This document shows, piece by piece, positions 10,098-21,856 of a DNA stretch of 64,000 nt. The position numbers and the translations under genes were made by a program. Position 1 is the first letter of the stretch, and each line of letters starts with the position of its first letter. The notes under the pieces were generated by a model, which was not told the DNA's origin, searched no databases, and saw only the letters and a list, made by a program, of their open reading frames with translations. Origin of the DNA: Uranotaenia lowii (taxonomy: Eukaryota; Arthropoda; Insecta; Diptera; Culicidae); assembly GCF_029784155.1 (NCBI RefSeq), contig NC_073692.1, positions 156,889,582-156,953,581 on the forward strand, in the 5' to 3' direction.

Positions 10098-13000
10098 AAC
10101 TTCCCAAAAAAGCATATTTCTAGTCGAATTTTCTATCTCAAAAGTCTTCAAGGTTACAAAATTATTAACTGGTGTCTTCTAAAGTTGGGATATAGGGTTT
10201 GCTTGAATTTCTGATTTCACTTATCAATGAACTTATCAGATACGTAGAGGAGTAAGTAGTTAGAAGTTTTTGTACAATTACATACATCTAACTTATTAAA
10301 CTTAGTAGGCACTTCACCAATTTCTACTGACCTACTTCCCAAATAAAATAAAATTCCCCTCAGAACCTGAAATAAATCTGTTCCACCATAGGTACAGCAA
10401 TTGTTGCACCAAACACGATTTGTCTTTTGGATCAGTTCCGAGCAGCGAATTGATTGATTGGACAATTTCCATCGTCTATACCGGAATTTTTCCCTCCGGA
10501 TTCGAGTCGAGTCGAGTTGCGTTCAGCAATTCAAATGAGCCGAAATCGATTGCGAGTTAATAGAGTAGAAATTTATATCCGTCGGAATCGGAATATGTAT
10601 GGCGCTTTGCTGAGAGAGTATTACCTACGTTCTCTTTGGGTTCTTTCGAAGATGCGGAGGAATGGGTCTGGAGGTTTAGAGACTGGAAGATTCCAGTGAC
10701 TTTGACGATTGAACGAAACGAAACGAAGGAATGGACCAAGAAAAAAAAATCCCAAACAACTTTGTAGCTACCAACAACAGTTGGGTTTCCTCTACCGAAT
10801 AATATTGATTCGTTCTTTTCCCATGACACAAGCTGTTCATCTTAATTTCCACATGGATGAGATTCCTTCCGAAAAAGATCATCAGCAGAACGTCAGAAGT
10901 CGGGCAGTTTTCTGAGGGCCAGTTGGGTTTATGCACGTACATGAGTTACGGAATCCGATTCATGCAACGGTTGATTTATACGAAATAAATAAAATTTGCT
11001 TACTTGGACAACGAACGAAGTGGTCTGAATTTGTTATTGGTTTGCATGGTATGCAGATAACTTTTTACTTAACCTGCAACGAATTCTGGTGAAAATTCAT
11101 ATTCGTTCAACTGTTCTTTTTTTCTATTCTATTTCATTTTTAAACTTCTAGATTATTAAATGAAGAATTTAAATGATAACTCAACTTGATGTACCACTAC
11201 ATGCAGCAAACCAATTACATTGAGTAAGGGTTTGGTTTGCTTATAAATCGGTAAACATTTTCATAGATTGGTAAACCCCACATTGAGTTGGGTTATGCGT
11301 TTGCAATATTGTGCATGATTTAGCAGATGGATTGATTAGTTAGTTGACCCACTAGTTATATCGAAAATGATACATCAAGCTAATGTGTTTTGGTATCCTC
11401 AAAACTGTTTGGTGCCTACGTTAACTAATTGGCAATTATGGGAATCGAATGAGTTAATGAATTAGTTGGTGATTTTTAACACTAGCTCTAAGCTCATTTC
11501 ATATATCAATTTCAGAAGATCGAATCAGCTTCGAATTGATGTGGAAGATTAAAGTACAAAACTAGCTGTAAAACGTTGTCGGTCTTTTCTCCAAATTGTT
11601 AGTCATTGATTATTTACTATTCATCACAATGTATGTAGATGTCTGATGATAAAAATGACTTCTCGCACATTCTAGATACCTGTCATTGATCTTATACTCT
11701 TCATCTTTCCATCTATAATTTTGAAATATTGAAATGTTCTTACTAAAATCACAGAGAACAGACATACAAGCTAGCTCACGAAACTTGTGTAAAAATTCCA
11801 CCACCCTTTTTGAAACCAATGTTTGTTTTTTGGATGATTCACCAGATGTCTCCAAACACACTAAAGAGAACTGTCTAAACAAAGCTAAGAAAAATTGATT
11901 AAGTTTTAGTCAATTTTCTATAGATCGTATCGTATGAGCTGCTTAGCATGCTTCAATAAAATCGCTGTTGAAGTTTCGTTATACGTTCATCATGTTGAAG
12001 AAAAAAATAATCATAAAAGTTATTATATTTTTCCTTCACATCTAAAACAGCTGGATGGTAAAGTGATATGTGAAAGTAACCCGCTTTGAGAAGCCTAGAA
12101 TCAGTACTGCTGGATGAGACTGATCGTTAAGAATGTTCTTGTATTTGACTGGACATAGGTGATGCATTTTCTAACATAAATTACTGTTCAAGAAGCGCGA
12201 AAACTTATACCAAAGCTGTTAGTTATGTTAACTGTCATAGAAGTGAAAACATAAGAAAGTTAAATTTCGCCCAGTCAAAAGAAAATCTGATTTCATTTAT
12301 TTAGCAATAAGTTAAAGCCGTCCACTTTACTGAGACATTGCTGTAACTTTTTGTGAGTTCATATACGATTACGCCTTTTCGAAAACTGAATTTGAGTTAT
12401 AAAAAATGATAGTAACTTGTAGAAAACACTATTCTTCATCGAGTACACTCGTTTCTTACCCAAATGTAAGAAAAATACATAGCAAATCAGCGATTCGCTT
12501 AGGTGGGGCATAATAGAGCATGATCCTTTACTATATTATTTAGTGAACGTTTTCGATTGATGCGAGCATGGAGATTTCAAGTAATATTTTCAAATCAAGA
12601 AATGAATTTACCATTGTAACCTGAAATTTTGATCCCAAAAGATTTTCAAAAGAAGTATAAAAATGCCACAATTGTTTTATGTATAACTTTTGAATGCATA
12701 CCTTATTGTGAATTGATGAAATTTTCAGTGTAGTAAAGCGTAGTTCTTTTAGAAATGGGACAGTTACGAATGCGTGTATCTCAAAAACCATTCGTTTGAT
12801 CGAAATACTTTCTATGAAGAAAATGAAGGTAATGTTATGATATTTCCTGAAAAAATTTGAAAAAAATTGTTTATAGTTTTTTGTTAGAGAAATTTCTATT
12901 TTATTCTTGGTATTTCCCATTGGCCGGCGCACACTTTTTTCAGTCATGGTATTGATCAGTTTTTCCAACTTATACTTCGTTAAATCTATATTTTAGGTGG

Positions 13001-15440
13001 ATTCACCCTCATTCTTCAATTTCTGATACTTTTTGGTCCAATACTTCTCTTTTAAAAGAAACTGGAAGCATTTTAGTGGATACAGTAGTTTCGAAATGAA
13101 CAAATTTGATTATTTTCGACCACATTTTTGAACGTTTTTAATGGAATTTCTTCTGGCAAAATCTGACAAAAACGAAGTAAAACCATCATAAGATGTTATA
13201 ATAAGATAAAATCGGTTAGTATAAATCGTAGGTTGCGGGTGGTACATACAAGATTACTCTTTTTTGGCTTTTCAAAACAGCGAAAACCAAAGTTTCGTTT
13301 TGAAAATTTTTGTTAATTTTTCGCAGGAGAAGAATTTTAGCAAATCATTATAATTTTATACAAAATAACCAGCAAATACATACTTTAATATACTCGCGAT
13401 CTTGCAACGAGCAGACATGGTTAGGATTCAAACGCTGGAATTTATTTAAAATAGGGTACTTCATAAGTTTTGTCGTTCATCAGAAATCATCTGTCCCATA
13501 GCTTCGGTACCGGCTATACAGCTTACGAGCTCTGGAACTAGTAAAAAATGAATGTTTGAGGTTCGGTTTGAATGAGTCATCATTAGGCAACACTTTCAGC
13601 TTATCGGAGAAAATTGTTTTGGACATTTCAGCGATCTACCCTTAGTTTTTCGCTTATTGAAAATTAAAAATACTGGTATGAGACTTGACTTCCCAGATTA
13701 CCCTCAACCGTAGTTGCCAATCTTGTGCTTCACTCCAATGCTTGATTTGAACTTTGTGAACATTATTGACAGTGTTTGCATACTTATCCACCACAAAAAC
13801 TCAGTAATTCTTTGAATAATCAACGGTTTTGTCAGCTAACAATTTGATAATGACGAATTTTAAAGGAAACTGTGCAAAATAATTTTTTTCTTTTTCTCTT
13901 GCATCGTAGATAATTAAAAACCGCGTTAATTTAAAATTTTGAAAAAAATAGGTCGAATAGTAGTTTTTACAGGCAACAAAATGCTGTCCAAATTTTGAAT
14001 ATCCGATAACTAGTAAACGAGCTATCAGCAAATTAAAGTGTCCCATTTCTAAAAGAACTAAGCTTTAGTAATGCAAAGTGTACGTGTATAAAATTTGGTG
14101 ACAATCTGTCAAGTGGTTTTTGAAATATCGCTCAAAAGTGAAGCTAATTGACAAAATTTTTTGAGTAGCATCGAAAAAAATCAAGGAAAGTCCTAGTGGG
14201 AGACCCAAAAACAGCTGGAAATCAACTATTCGACTAAAGTTCACTTAGACAATCGTTCAAGAAGTCCTAGAGGATCCAAAAGAGAGCTAAAATTCAAATA
14301 ATCGTGAAGATGATTGATTCCATCAAGTTAAGGAATGTGAGGGGTTTTTTCCACCTCAATCCGTAGATATCAATAAAGGAAGTGATAAAAAAGATAAATT
14401 TTTCTGATTTGTTCGTCTAGTTGATAAATAAACTGGCCTGACAAGGCAAGGTAGAAAAGCTGCCCGCGCCGATAGAATAAACAAAATACGGTGGTCAAAC
14501 CGTGCGCAAAGTATTTGAACTGTTAGCGGGGACATATTTTGAAAAGAGTCGTAATGGGCAGCAAAACGAACTCTTTAGCGGTCATCTGACAGGTTTCCAG
14601 CCAGAAGCTTTTCGTTGAAAAGTCTAGCTTGTATTTTCCGGAGATAAACAAAGAAAAATATTTAAAAAAATTATGTCTAGTACTTGAGAAGGCTAAAGAT
14701 CTGTGGATACTGCAAATCACTCAGTGTTTCATATCAATTGACACGATAAATGGTTGAATATACAAAGTAATCTGCCTCGAAATGCCACTGTTTTCCCTGA
14801 AAATCACTTCAATAGGTGATGGAGTGATAAAAAGTCAATTATGTGGTTTTTGTGCCGAAGAAGGACAATCGGCTAAATTCATTATACTGCGACCAAATAA
14901 AATTTTTTGAGTTATTTTGAAAGTCAAGCTTTAGGAAACAGAAAACGAAATCAAGCATAGCTTCAATTGTAAATAAGTATACAGTATGCATTATAGATGG
15001 CACACGTGTTGCCCAAAAATGAAAGTCAAAAAATTTCTTCATCAGACGCTATCTCAAAAACAACTTGACAGATCATCACACAAATTTGCACAAGTAAACA
15101 TTACATTACCAAATAACTTTGCTGAAAATTTCATCAATTTCCATCCATGCATTCAAAATTTATCCACAAAACAAAGTGTTGCATTTTTTTCGAATACACT
15201 CCTTATGAACCCGTCAATTGAAAATGAAGAAATTAAAAATTAAAATTGAAATGATCAATTGTTATTATTTTGGTGAACAATTTTTAATCATGGTGAATTC
15301 CGCACAAGTCTAAACTAATAGTAACCGAGATCTGTTCAAATTTCCGATCTAATCTAATTGTGCAAGTTTGATGAAGCTTTCGTCCAAATCGTTCCAATTC
15401 ATAGAAAAATTGTTTTTTTATTATTATCCTTCCTCTATTA
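10098..15440. other. Long unassigned AT-rich stretch
   Basis: No exon-like or domain-bearing frame was recognised. The longest open frame (12540-12968, minus) overlaps a dispersed repeat and has no known motif. Apart from the repeat at 12715-12965, I see no bounded element in this 5.3-kb interval. Confidence 0.5.
12715..12965. repeat. Dispersed repeat shared with 56655-56875
   Basis: The stretch from ACAGTTACGAATGCGTGTAT to GCACACTTTTTTCAGTCAT resembles 56655-56875 (CAGTTACAAACGTGTGTAT ... GCACACTTTTTTCAGCCAT) in order, spacing and orientation. It is diverged, so the family is old. Its class is unknown because no termini were found. Confidence 0.5.
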
Positions 15441-15442
15441 GC

Positions 15443-15491
15443 ATAAACTTTTGATGCAGCCTATATTTCTTGGGTTGCATCAAAAGTTTAT
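15443..15491. other. Perfect 16-bp stem hairpin
   Basis: ATAAACTTTTGATGCA at 15443-15458 is the exact reverse complement of 15476-15491. The pairing can extend about 3 bp into the 17-nt spacer. It could be a relic of a fold-back transposon or a transcribed hairpin. The stem is shorter than a typical animal miRNA precursor. Confidence 0.6.
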
Positions 15492-15989
15492 CGAATTTGT
15501 ATTACTGGAAGCAATTAAAATTATGGAATTTCTCTTCCAATTTGTGAAAAAAGTCAAGTGTTCTTGAAGAAGAGTTGATTTATTGAAATTAATGGTACAT
15601 TGTGCATTGTTGAAGAAAAATTAGTTTACAATTGAAAACGGTCCATAATTGACTGTTCGGCGAAGCTTCCGTTTGATGTCGGAACAGGAGCGTTGTACGG
15701 CCTTCATATCAACTCAATTGTTTGCAGTTCTTGACTCACCAATTATTTTTGTACACATATGAGCTCAAATTTCCAAAGAAAATCTTCGATTAGGCGACAC
15801 TGAGGCAGATTTGTCGTGTTGTGGTTCTTGGGTACAAATGGAATCGAATGGTTATTCAGGAAGGATTGTGTTTTTTTGGCATAATGCGATGACGCTTTTA
15901 CGGTCAAAACACGTATTGTCCATCTGCATGATGTTTGTGTAGAAACGGCATCAAAAATTTCTTCAAACATTCATTCTGATACACTTCTT

Positions 15990-16345
15990 GATTGATACAC
16001 CCATAGAAGAGGTTGCAAAAATCCAATGCCTATTTAGCATATCTCTGTGCCGATAATGCGCTGAAATGTGCACTGTGCCGAAGACGGTATGTTTGAAAAA
16101 CCGTAACTGGCATAAGGACTCGGCTCCCAACCAAAATGATGACCACTACATTCAAGCGAAACAAGAAAAACATTTTATGGGATTTCTTTCCTATTGGATA
16201 ATTCATCCCAGAAACAAGAAAATAAAAATTAAAACCACAGCGCTGTAGTGAGAATCGAACTCACATCACCAATTGTATCGTCTTGCCAGTCCGACATTCT
16301 AACCAGTGTACTATTCGAGCTTCATGCAGGACGAGGGATATTTGT
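15990..16345 (-). mobile_element. tRNA-derived SINE, family 2, longest copy
   Basis: Read on the minus strand, an A-box-like stretch (AGTACACTGGTTAGAATG) and a B-box-like GAGTTCGATTCTCAC form a tRNA-related head. A body follows containing ATGAATTATCCAATAGG, TGTAGTGGTCATCATTTTG and GGATTTTTGCAACCTCTTCT. Partial relatives on the plus strand lie at 49585-49750 (head and proximal body) and 52889-53140 (distal body). The copy is diverged from a real tRNA, so no functional tRNA is claimed. Confidence 0.65.
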
Positions 16346-16349
16346 CATA

Positions 16350-17205
16350 GGCTTTCTGTTACCGATCAATCACAAAAAACGTACAACAGCGGCTTCCCGG
16401 CGTTTGGCCTCCTTTCAATGCATTCCTTTGCCTTAAGATGGAAACGGGAAAGGGAACGGGAGTGAAGGAACGGGAAACCCATTGAATGAGAACTGTGCTT
16501 TGCTTACTGCCTGCTATTACATACACACGCTACATATACACAGCTGCTAAAGCCGGGCAGCTTGGCCGTTGGTTGTTTGCTGGTGAATCGAAGGAATGTT
16601 TTTGTTGTTGCTTTTGCTACATACACACGCACAGCTTAGCCGTGTTTGCCGGTTGATTGAATTAGAAGGATGTTTTTGTTGTTGCTTTTGCTACATTCAC
16701 ACGCACAGTGCTCGGTTCGCTGGCTGCCTGGTGTTGGCCGGTATTTATTTCCATCCTTCTTCGGCTTGTGATGCGATGGGGAGGGACGCGAAAACGTTTT
16801 TATTTGTTTCATTCAGACATACGCAATTCGGGTCACTTGGGAGGTTAATGCCGGTGGGCGCAAATCGAATCAGTGCCGGTCGCGTTATCTTCTTGTACCA
16901 ATGATGCTATGAAATTGACTACACGCCATTGGCACAGAGGCTGAATTTTGGGTGTAGCCAAACCAGACGGCTTGAACCATGGCTTAGAAAAACCTCTCTC
17001 GGAAATGGCGATGTATTTGTATTTATAACTTGTATTCAATGTTCGGAGATGTAGTAGAACTATCCTTGGAATAGTGTCGATCGTTTCCGGGGATTTGCGT
17101 CTTCGGATGAGGGGAGTAACATTGGTCGTCCGAAACAAACATTTTCCGGAATAATTTTTGATTTTTTGTTTATCTGTATAAAAAATCAACGGATCACATG
17201 TTGAT
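16350..17205. other. GC-richer island, possibly single-copy host DNA
   Basis: Base composition is clearly less AT-biased than in the flanks. The open frames here (for example 16596-16904) are Leu/Cys/His-rich products of a simple tandem repeat and are not credible proteins. It could be host non-coding DNA (promoter-proximal or intronic). No splice-bounded exon was recognised. Confidence 0.4.
16590..16712. repeat. 74-bp tandem repeat
   Basis: ATGTTTTTGTTGTTGCTTTT starts at 16596 and again at 16670, 74 bp apart, each followed by GCTACAT(A/T)CACACGCACAG. A degenerate earlier unit is hinted at by TACATACACACGCTACATA at about 16520. Confidence 0.75.
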
Positions 17206-17333
17206 CCAATTATTTATTTATTTATCTCACGACATAACTTGACGAACATAATTCCTTAAATTCACTCGGTCCATGGCAACCGTTCTCCAATTTTGATCAT
17301 AATGAAAACTTAATCCTAAACAATTTATCAAAA

Positions 17334-18251
17334 TTAAAATCCACTCGACACAGTTTTGGACACGTCTAATATTTTCCTTCGGAACACATTTCTCGAAACG
17401 TCAAAGTCGAAATGCTCAGAAAAACTATTAAAAGTTTTCAAGATTCCGACAAAAGCGCTGTTGGCTCCATAGTTGTTCAGACGAATGGGAAAGAAGAGCT
17501 GAAAATGCTGATTTCTTAATCCTCGGGGTCGTACACTGAGAGGGACAGCCTCCAGCAGCGCGGGAGAGTCTATTCTCGATGTCAGCAGGTCGGCCACAAC
17601 GAGAGCTCGAGTAGCGTTCCTACGAATTTGAAGCGTATCCAGGTCTATGAGGCGACAACGATTTTCGTAGCTTGGCACACGAAACGGATCATGCCAATTC
17701 GAGTGACGTAGGGCATACCGCAGGAAGCGCCGCTGGATAGCCTCAATTTGTTCAGCTCCGTTCTGAAAGCTCATGCGTACTCGAGAATGGAACGAACTAT
17801 GCAGCAATAAAGACTTTTAAGGCAGTACACGTCTTTAAAGTCTTTGGTCATGCGAAACATCAATCCAAGGTTTCTAGAAGCTTTGTCAACAACATAGTTC
17901 GTGTGAGTCTTGAACTCCAGCAGTTGATTGCTGCTGTAAAAAGTCGATGTCGTCTTGGTTGTTTATGGCGTGAAAAAGTTTCAGGTCATCCGTATAAGCA
18001 AGTTTTGAGCCTTCAAGGAGCGAGAACGCGTCATTGAAGTAGATTACGAAAATTATCGGTCCTAAATGGCTTCCTTGGGGTACTCCTGAGGGGGCAGGGA
18101 GATTCCTGGTAAAGGATTCACCAGTTCGAACGGATAATTTCCGTCCCGTTAGATAACTCCGGAACCAATTCAGTAGAGATCCACAGAATCCTAGCGTCCG
18201 AGCTTTGCGATAGCAATATCATGGTTCACATTGTCGAACGCAGCTGAGATA
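17334..18251 (-). pseudogene. Reverse transcriptase, C-terminal half (Jockey-like), deleted and frameshifted
   Basis: Minus-strand translation in changing frames gives DISAAFDNVNHD, LGFCGSLLNWFRSYLTGRKL, GVPQGSHLGPIIF and AYTDDLKLF. The usual YADD is YTDD here. The sequence then jumps from FLQQQ to LLEFKTHTNYVVDKASRNLG, so roughly 200 bp of the RT thumb appears deleted. The last frame (17807-17334) carries EQIEAIQRRFLRYALRH and DTLQIRRNATRALVVADLL and ends at TAA 17334-17336, just before the 3' UTR and the (AAAT)n tail. Confidence 0.85.
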
Positions 18252-19121
18252 TCAGTCAGTTTGGGTCTTTCTGGCAAAACAGTCTTGAACGAAAGATGTG
18301 ACGCTCAGTAAGTTGGTAGTTTTGGATCGTTTAGGCATGAATCCATGCTGGTCGTTGGAAATGTGAGGCTTGCAAAACCAGAAAACAGAATCCATGACGA
18401 CCAGTTCAAAGAGTTCGGATATCGCGCATAGAGCTGATATCGCACGGTAGTTGCTCACATCTCTCTCGTCCCCTTTTTTATGGACGGAAAACATATGAGC
18501 TTCCTTCCACAGTGTAGGAAAAATTGCGTTGTCCAGCGATGATTGAAAAATACATTTGATGGGAGTCAGCAAAAGTGGTATGAAACGCTTCAAAAAAGTT
18601 GCTGGTATACCGTCCGGGCCCGTAGAGGTAGAATTTTTCAACTTTGCTGTCGCTTTCAAGATGACTGCATCTTCAATTAGGAATCCATTCAAAGATGAAC
18701 CTAGAGGTATAATATTCCGGACATCCCTGGATAGTTGCTCTGAAGAAATGCCCTCGGTGGTTAAAACGCTTGAGAATTTTCCGGCGAAGAGCTCACAAAT
18801 TTCGGGGTCGGAAGCAGCTGTGTTGTTGTCCAGAAACATGTGGGACGGGAGCCCTGTTTCTTTCCGCTGATTTTTTACGTGCTTCCAAAGATTTTTCGGA
18901 CTGGTCTTGAAATTTCGCTGGAGCCAATTAAGATAATTCTGGTAGCAGCGCTTACTGGTCTTTTTATAAGTCGAGTTCATTTTGCGGTATTCGTTCTGAG
19001 CGTAGAGCGACTTGTGCTTGTTATAGTTACGAAGGCCACGTTTTTTAGCTGTCTTCAGTTCGCGCAACTCTTTCGTGACCCACGGAGCCCGTAGATAAGC
19101 ACCTACGCTGCGTTTCGGCAC
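18252..19121 (-). pseudogene. Reverse transcriptase, N-terminal half (Jockey-like)
   Basis: A 289-codon minus-strand frame contains the linker region (PWVTKELRELKTAKKR, NLWKHVKNQRKETG) and early RT motifs: STGPDGIPATFLKR, FPTLWKEAHMFSVHKKGDER, NYRAISAL and NDQHGFMPKRSKTTNLL. The frame breaks at about 18250, exactly where the catalytic motif should follow. DISAAFDNVNHDIA can be read after a shift of one position. This is RT motif A with its first aspartate still present. Confidence 0.85.
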
Positions 19122-19199
19122 ATGGCGATCGATGGTATAATTAGGGATATTCGTAAATGTCTGCAGCTGCGTTGAATCAGAAAGATCGAGCTCGACTTC

Positions 19200-19966
19200 C
19201 TATTCGATGGATTCCAGAACGCGCAAGATAGCATCGGAATCCATATTATTGAAATCTTTATAGTAAGGCGTTTTCTCAATGGAAGAATATAACCTAGCGG
19301 CACCGAGTGAGACCACTAGTGCTCGGTAATGTAGGACATCTCTGACGAGTGGAGCGGGAGCTAAATCGATCGTCGGAATCCTGAACCCTTCGTTAACAAA
19401 GCAGAGGTCGAGCATCCTGCCGTTCTCGTTTTCAATGTTATTTATCTGTCGTAGAGTCGCTGTGCTTAAGGCATCTAAGTAGACGCTGCAAGGTGCCGTG
19501 AAAGAAGAACGCGCAGGATCTAGAAACAGGAATCCGCCCTGTGAAAAGCACCATTTCAAGCCAGGCATGTTGAAGTCGCCGATGACGAGGATGTCATCTT
19601 CAGCAAATGGAACTGACTTTAGAGAGGCAACGTGAAAAGATACGGCTACAACCAGGTCACTGGAACGATCAGGAGACACGTACACTACGCACATATAGAG
19701 TTTCCGATCACCAAGATCGATGCGGGTCCAAAGAATTTCCAGATTAACCCAGGAGTCGTCTTCAATAAGCATGGCGGGGAGTTTAGATTTAACAGCAAGT
19801 AACACACCGCATCCGGTCGATTTTTTGCTGTTGAGTGGACTTCGATCGCAACGAAACACTTCGTAATCAGAACCTGACTAGATAGAGTGCGGTCGTTGAG
19901 CCATGTTTCGGTAAAAGCGATAATGTCGTAGCAGGAACACGAAGTGGCGAGGAAATAGTCAATCAA
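19200..19966 (-). pseudogene. LINE endonuclease domain (Jockey-like), frameshifted
   Basis: Two minus-strand frames must be joined: 19966-19685 carries YDIIAFTETWLNDRTLSSQV, with the catalytic Glu of the TETW motif, and 19859-19200 carries FRCDRSP, VVYVSPDR, LVIGDFNMPGLKW (catalytic Asp and Asn) and ENGRMLDLCFVNE. The frame changes near 19860. The usual terminal SDH motif is altered to VRDVLHYRALVV. The domain would have nicked target DNA to prime reverse transcription. This copy cannot do so in one piece. Confidence 0.8.
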
Positions 19967-20732
19967 GCAAGAATTGACACCATCAATATATAATACTTGC
20001 CAGATAACGCAGGCTGGAGAACCCCTTCACCACAGACAAACTCAGGGCCGGAACGACTGTTGACGCTGGCAGGAAACAGCACGACTGTGTGGAAGGGCTC
20101 AAGGGTCTCCGTAATTCCTAGTTCGTTGCGTCCCGGTGCTGGAGGCCCAGAAGAAGTCGAAGGATTAACGAGGTCCGGAAGATTTGACGGAGTGCATCTG
20201 TGGTAGAGTGGATACAGGATACGCGAGGGGCATGTTCTTAACATAAACTGGTACTTGCCTGGAGAAGAAGCCTGGAGAACCCCATCACCTCCAACGAACT
20301 CAGGGCCAGGACGACTGAAGACGCAGGCAGGAAACAGCGCGACTGAGTTGATGGGCTCTGGGGTCTCCATAAAGCTGAAGTCGATGCATCCTGGTGTTGA
20401 ATCCCAAGAAGAGAATGCCGAGGCACTTGCGGGCAATAAATGCTGGTAGCCCTCGAAGCGTCTGTGATGGTGAAAAATATTTTCATACAGAGATAATATT
20501 CTCGAAGAAAATAAATACTTGCCTGGAATGCAGGCTGGAGAGCCTCATTACCACGATCGAACTCAGGGCTGGGACGGCTGATGATCATCCAGCGGCATTG
20601 GGATTTAAGAGTCGAAATTTGATCCTCGTAGTATTCTGGAGTGTCGTGATTTTTGCACTCCATTTTACCACATACAACACACCAGCCTCGAAACAACTTC
20701 AGATTCGCGTCTGTTGGATTTTCGGATTTCAT
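19967..20732 (-). pseudogene. ORF1-position region of the Jockey-like LINE
   Basis: Two overlapping minus-strand frames cover this stretch, one starting at 20732 and one at 20436. The first has a small Cys/His cluster (CVVCGKMECKNH) near residue 20. The second consists largely of the 86-codon repeat. I do not recognise an RNA-recognition or gag-type zinc-knuckle domain, so the assignment as ORF1 rests only on position upstream of the endonuclease. The two frames suggest at least one frameshift. Confidence 0.4.
19996..20640 (-). repeat. Three tandem ~258-bp repeats in the LINE 5' region
   Basis: Plus-strand unit starts, each at ACTTGCC, are about 19996, 20255 and 20517. Each contains a version of AACTCAGGGCCGGAACGACT. 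On the minus strand the two LINE-proximal units lie in one frame and encode similar peptides, PEFVCGEGVLQPALSGKY and PEFVGGDGVLQASSPGKY, 86 codons apart. The third unit (PEFDRGNEALQPAFQAS) is more diverged and shorter. The arrangement recalls 5' promoter monomers of some LINEs, but here the repeat is also partly open. Confidence 0.75.
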
Positions 20733-20891
20733 TCAAAACACAACCGTTCCTGTCAACAACGTTTTGCAAACTGATTTTATTTCCTTTTTCTTTCCCTGTT
20801 ACAGCCGTTTGTTTTCTCTATTGATTTCCCTTTTCCTCTCGCCGTTATTTTTCTCTTTCCGATAACGGCTCATTTCTGCGCAGTCAGCCTA

Positions 20892-21455
20892 CCAGTGCAA
20901 CCAAAATTTATTTGAATATTTATCTCTCACGCTATGAAATTGTTACACCTAATAATTGATTTACACTATAAGCTATTGTTCCTACATGGAGCTCTTGTCT
21001 TCTTTCTGCACTTAATTCCAACTTTTTTCAATGTCTTGCCAATGTACTGGTGAGAACAATCGAACTTTTTGGCGGCAACCCGTTGGCTCAGTGAATCCTT
21101 GTTGTTGAGGGCACGAGAAAGAGAACGAAGTCCTTTTGCGCCCATAATTTTCACTGGTCTGCTCCTACCTTGCTTGCGAGTAGTTGTTAGGGATTTTAGA
21201 ATATGGTAAACAGTAGAAGCCACCACATTTTCACTTTTAAAATGTTGTACTGTATACTTTTTGCCGAAACGCTTCTTGTTTCGACGGCATTTTGGGCAAA
21301 ACTGGGCAAACATAAACAAAACTAAAAACACTGGTAACAGAGGTAAAAAAAAAGCTGACTCATGCACACTCTTATTTTTCTCAGAGCACCTTTATGTTTG
21401 AGTATTGGGGCCTCGAAAAAAATCAAAATTTAAGTTGCCACGCTTTATTTGTTTT
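20892..21455 (-). mobile_element. Truncated Tc1/mariner element (DD37E-like)
   Basis: The element surrounds the transposase N-terminal remnant. Weak matching ends are AGTGCAACCAAAATTT at the left and, reverse-complemented, CGTGGCAACTTAAATTTTG at the right. If these are the termini, most of the catalytic half has been deleted internally. The boundaries are approximate. Confidence 0.5.
20966..21290 (-). pseudogene. Tc1/mariner transposase DNA-binding domain remnant
   Basis: The minus-strand frame carries SENVVASTVYHILKSL, then KIMGAKGLRSLSRALNNK, DSLSQRVAAKKFDCSHQYIG and KTLKKVGIKCRKKTRAP. This is the paired helix-turn-helix arrangement at the N-terminus of Tc1/mariner transposases, which binds the terminal inverted repeats. 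The frame opens at 21367 with about 25 unrelated hydrophobic residues, so the true start is lost, and it stops at 20966 before any DDE catalytic residue. A catalytic-end remnant of a DD37E transposase lies separately at 33700-34000 on the other strand. Confidence 0.72.
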
Positions 21456-21456
21456 A

Positions 21457-21856
21457 GACGTGACTCTCGTTAATTCATGACAGTTTTCGTTTTATTTTTG
21501 ATATTGTATAGGACCTTCCTGTTTTGGAAGAAGGGACGGGTCATTCAGGGGTCATTGCGTTTGAAATCTGTTAAAAACTAATTGAAAAATTTTGAGTTTA
21601 GTAGTTTTCATATTTATTTTCTATGAGAGCCTCCCATTTTGTTTTGTTTAAACTTCTAAGTTTGATTTAAATCAATTGATTTTTTTTCGAGTTGAATCTT
21701 GTTTGGTGTTGATTTCGTTTAAGACCTCCCCGTTTTGGAAAGGATCCTTAGGTAAACAAATCATCGCGTTATGTCAAAGCTTGTTTGTGTACCAAACATT
21801 TATGAATGCTTTTCCAATGCAAACAATCATTCGATTATTGTGCTTTATCTATATAC
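21457..21856. other. Unassigned AT-rich DNA
   Basis: No bounded element or domain-bearing frame was seen. Two similar short strings, CTTCCTGTTTTGGAAGAAGG at 21514 and CCTCCCCGTTTTGGAAAGG at 21725, may be a decayed repeat. Confidence 0.4.

Larger units (their letters stand above)
17209..20740 (-). mobile_element. Decayed Jockey-like non-LTR retrotransposon
   Basis: Read on the minus strand it runs from a repeat-bearing 5' region (20732 to 19967), through an endonuclease (19966 to 19200) and reverse transcriptase (19121 to 17334), to a 3' end with an (AAAT)n-type tail at 17210-17225. The 3' tail, domain order and peptide style (SGVPQGSHLGP, DDLKLF, GDFNMPG) fit the Jockey/CR1 side of non-LTR elements. 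I favour Jockey-like. Several frameshifts, stops and one internal deletion show that it is dead. Confidence 0.85.

Noticed and set aside
12540..12968. 142-codon minus-strand open frame
   Set aside because: It overlaps a diverged dispersed repeat also found at 56655-56875, where the frame is not kept.
16596..16904. 102-codon Leu/Cys/His-rich open frame
   Set aside because: It arises from a 74-bp tandem repeat rich in TTGTTGTTGC and ACACACGCACAG.
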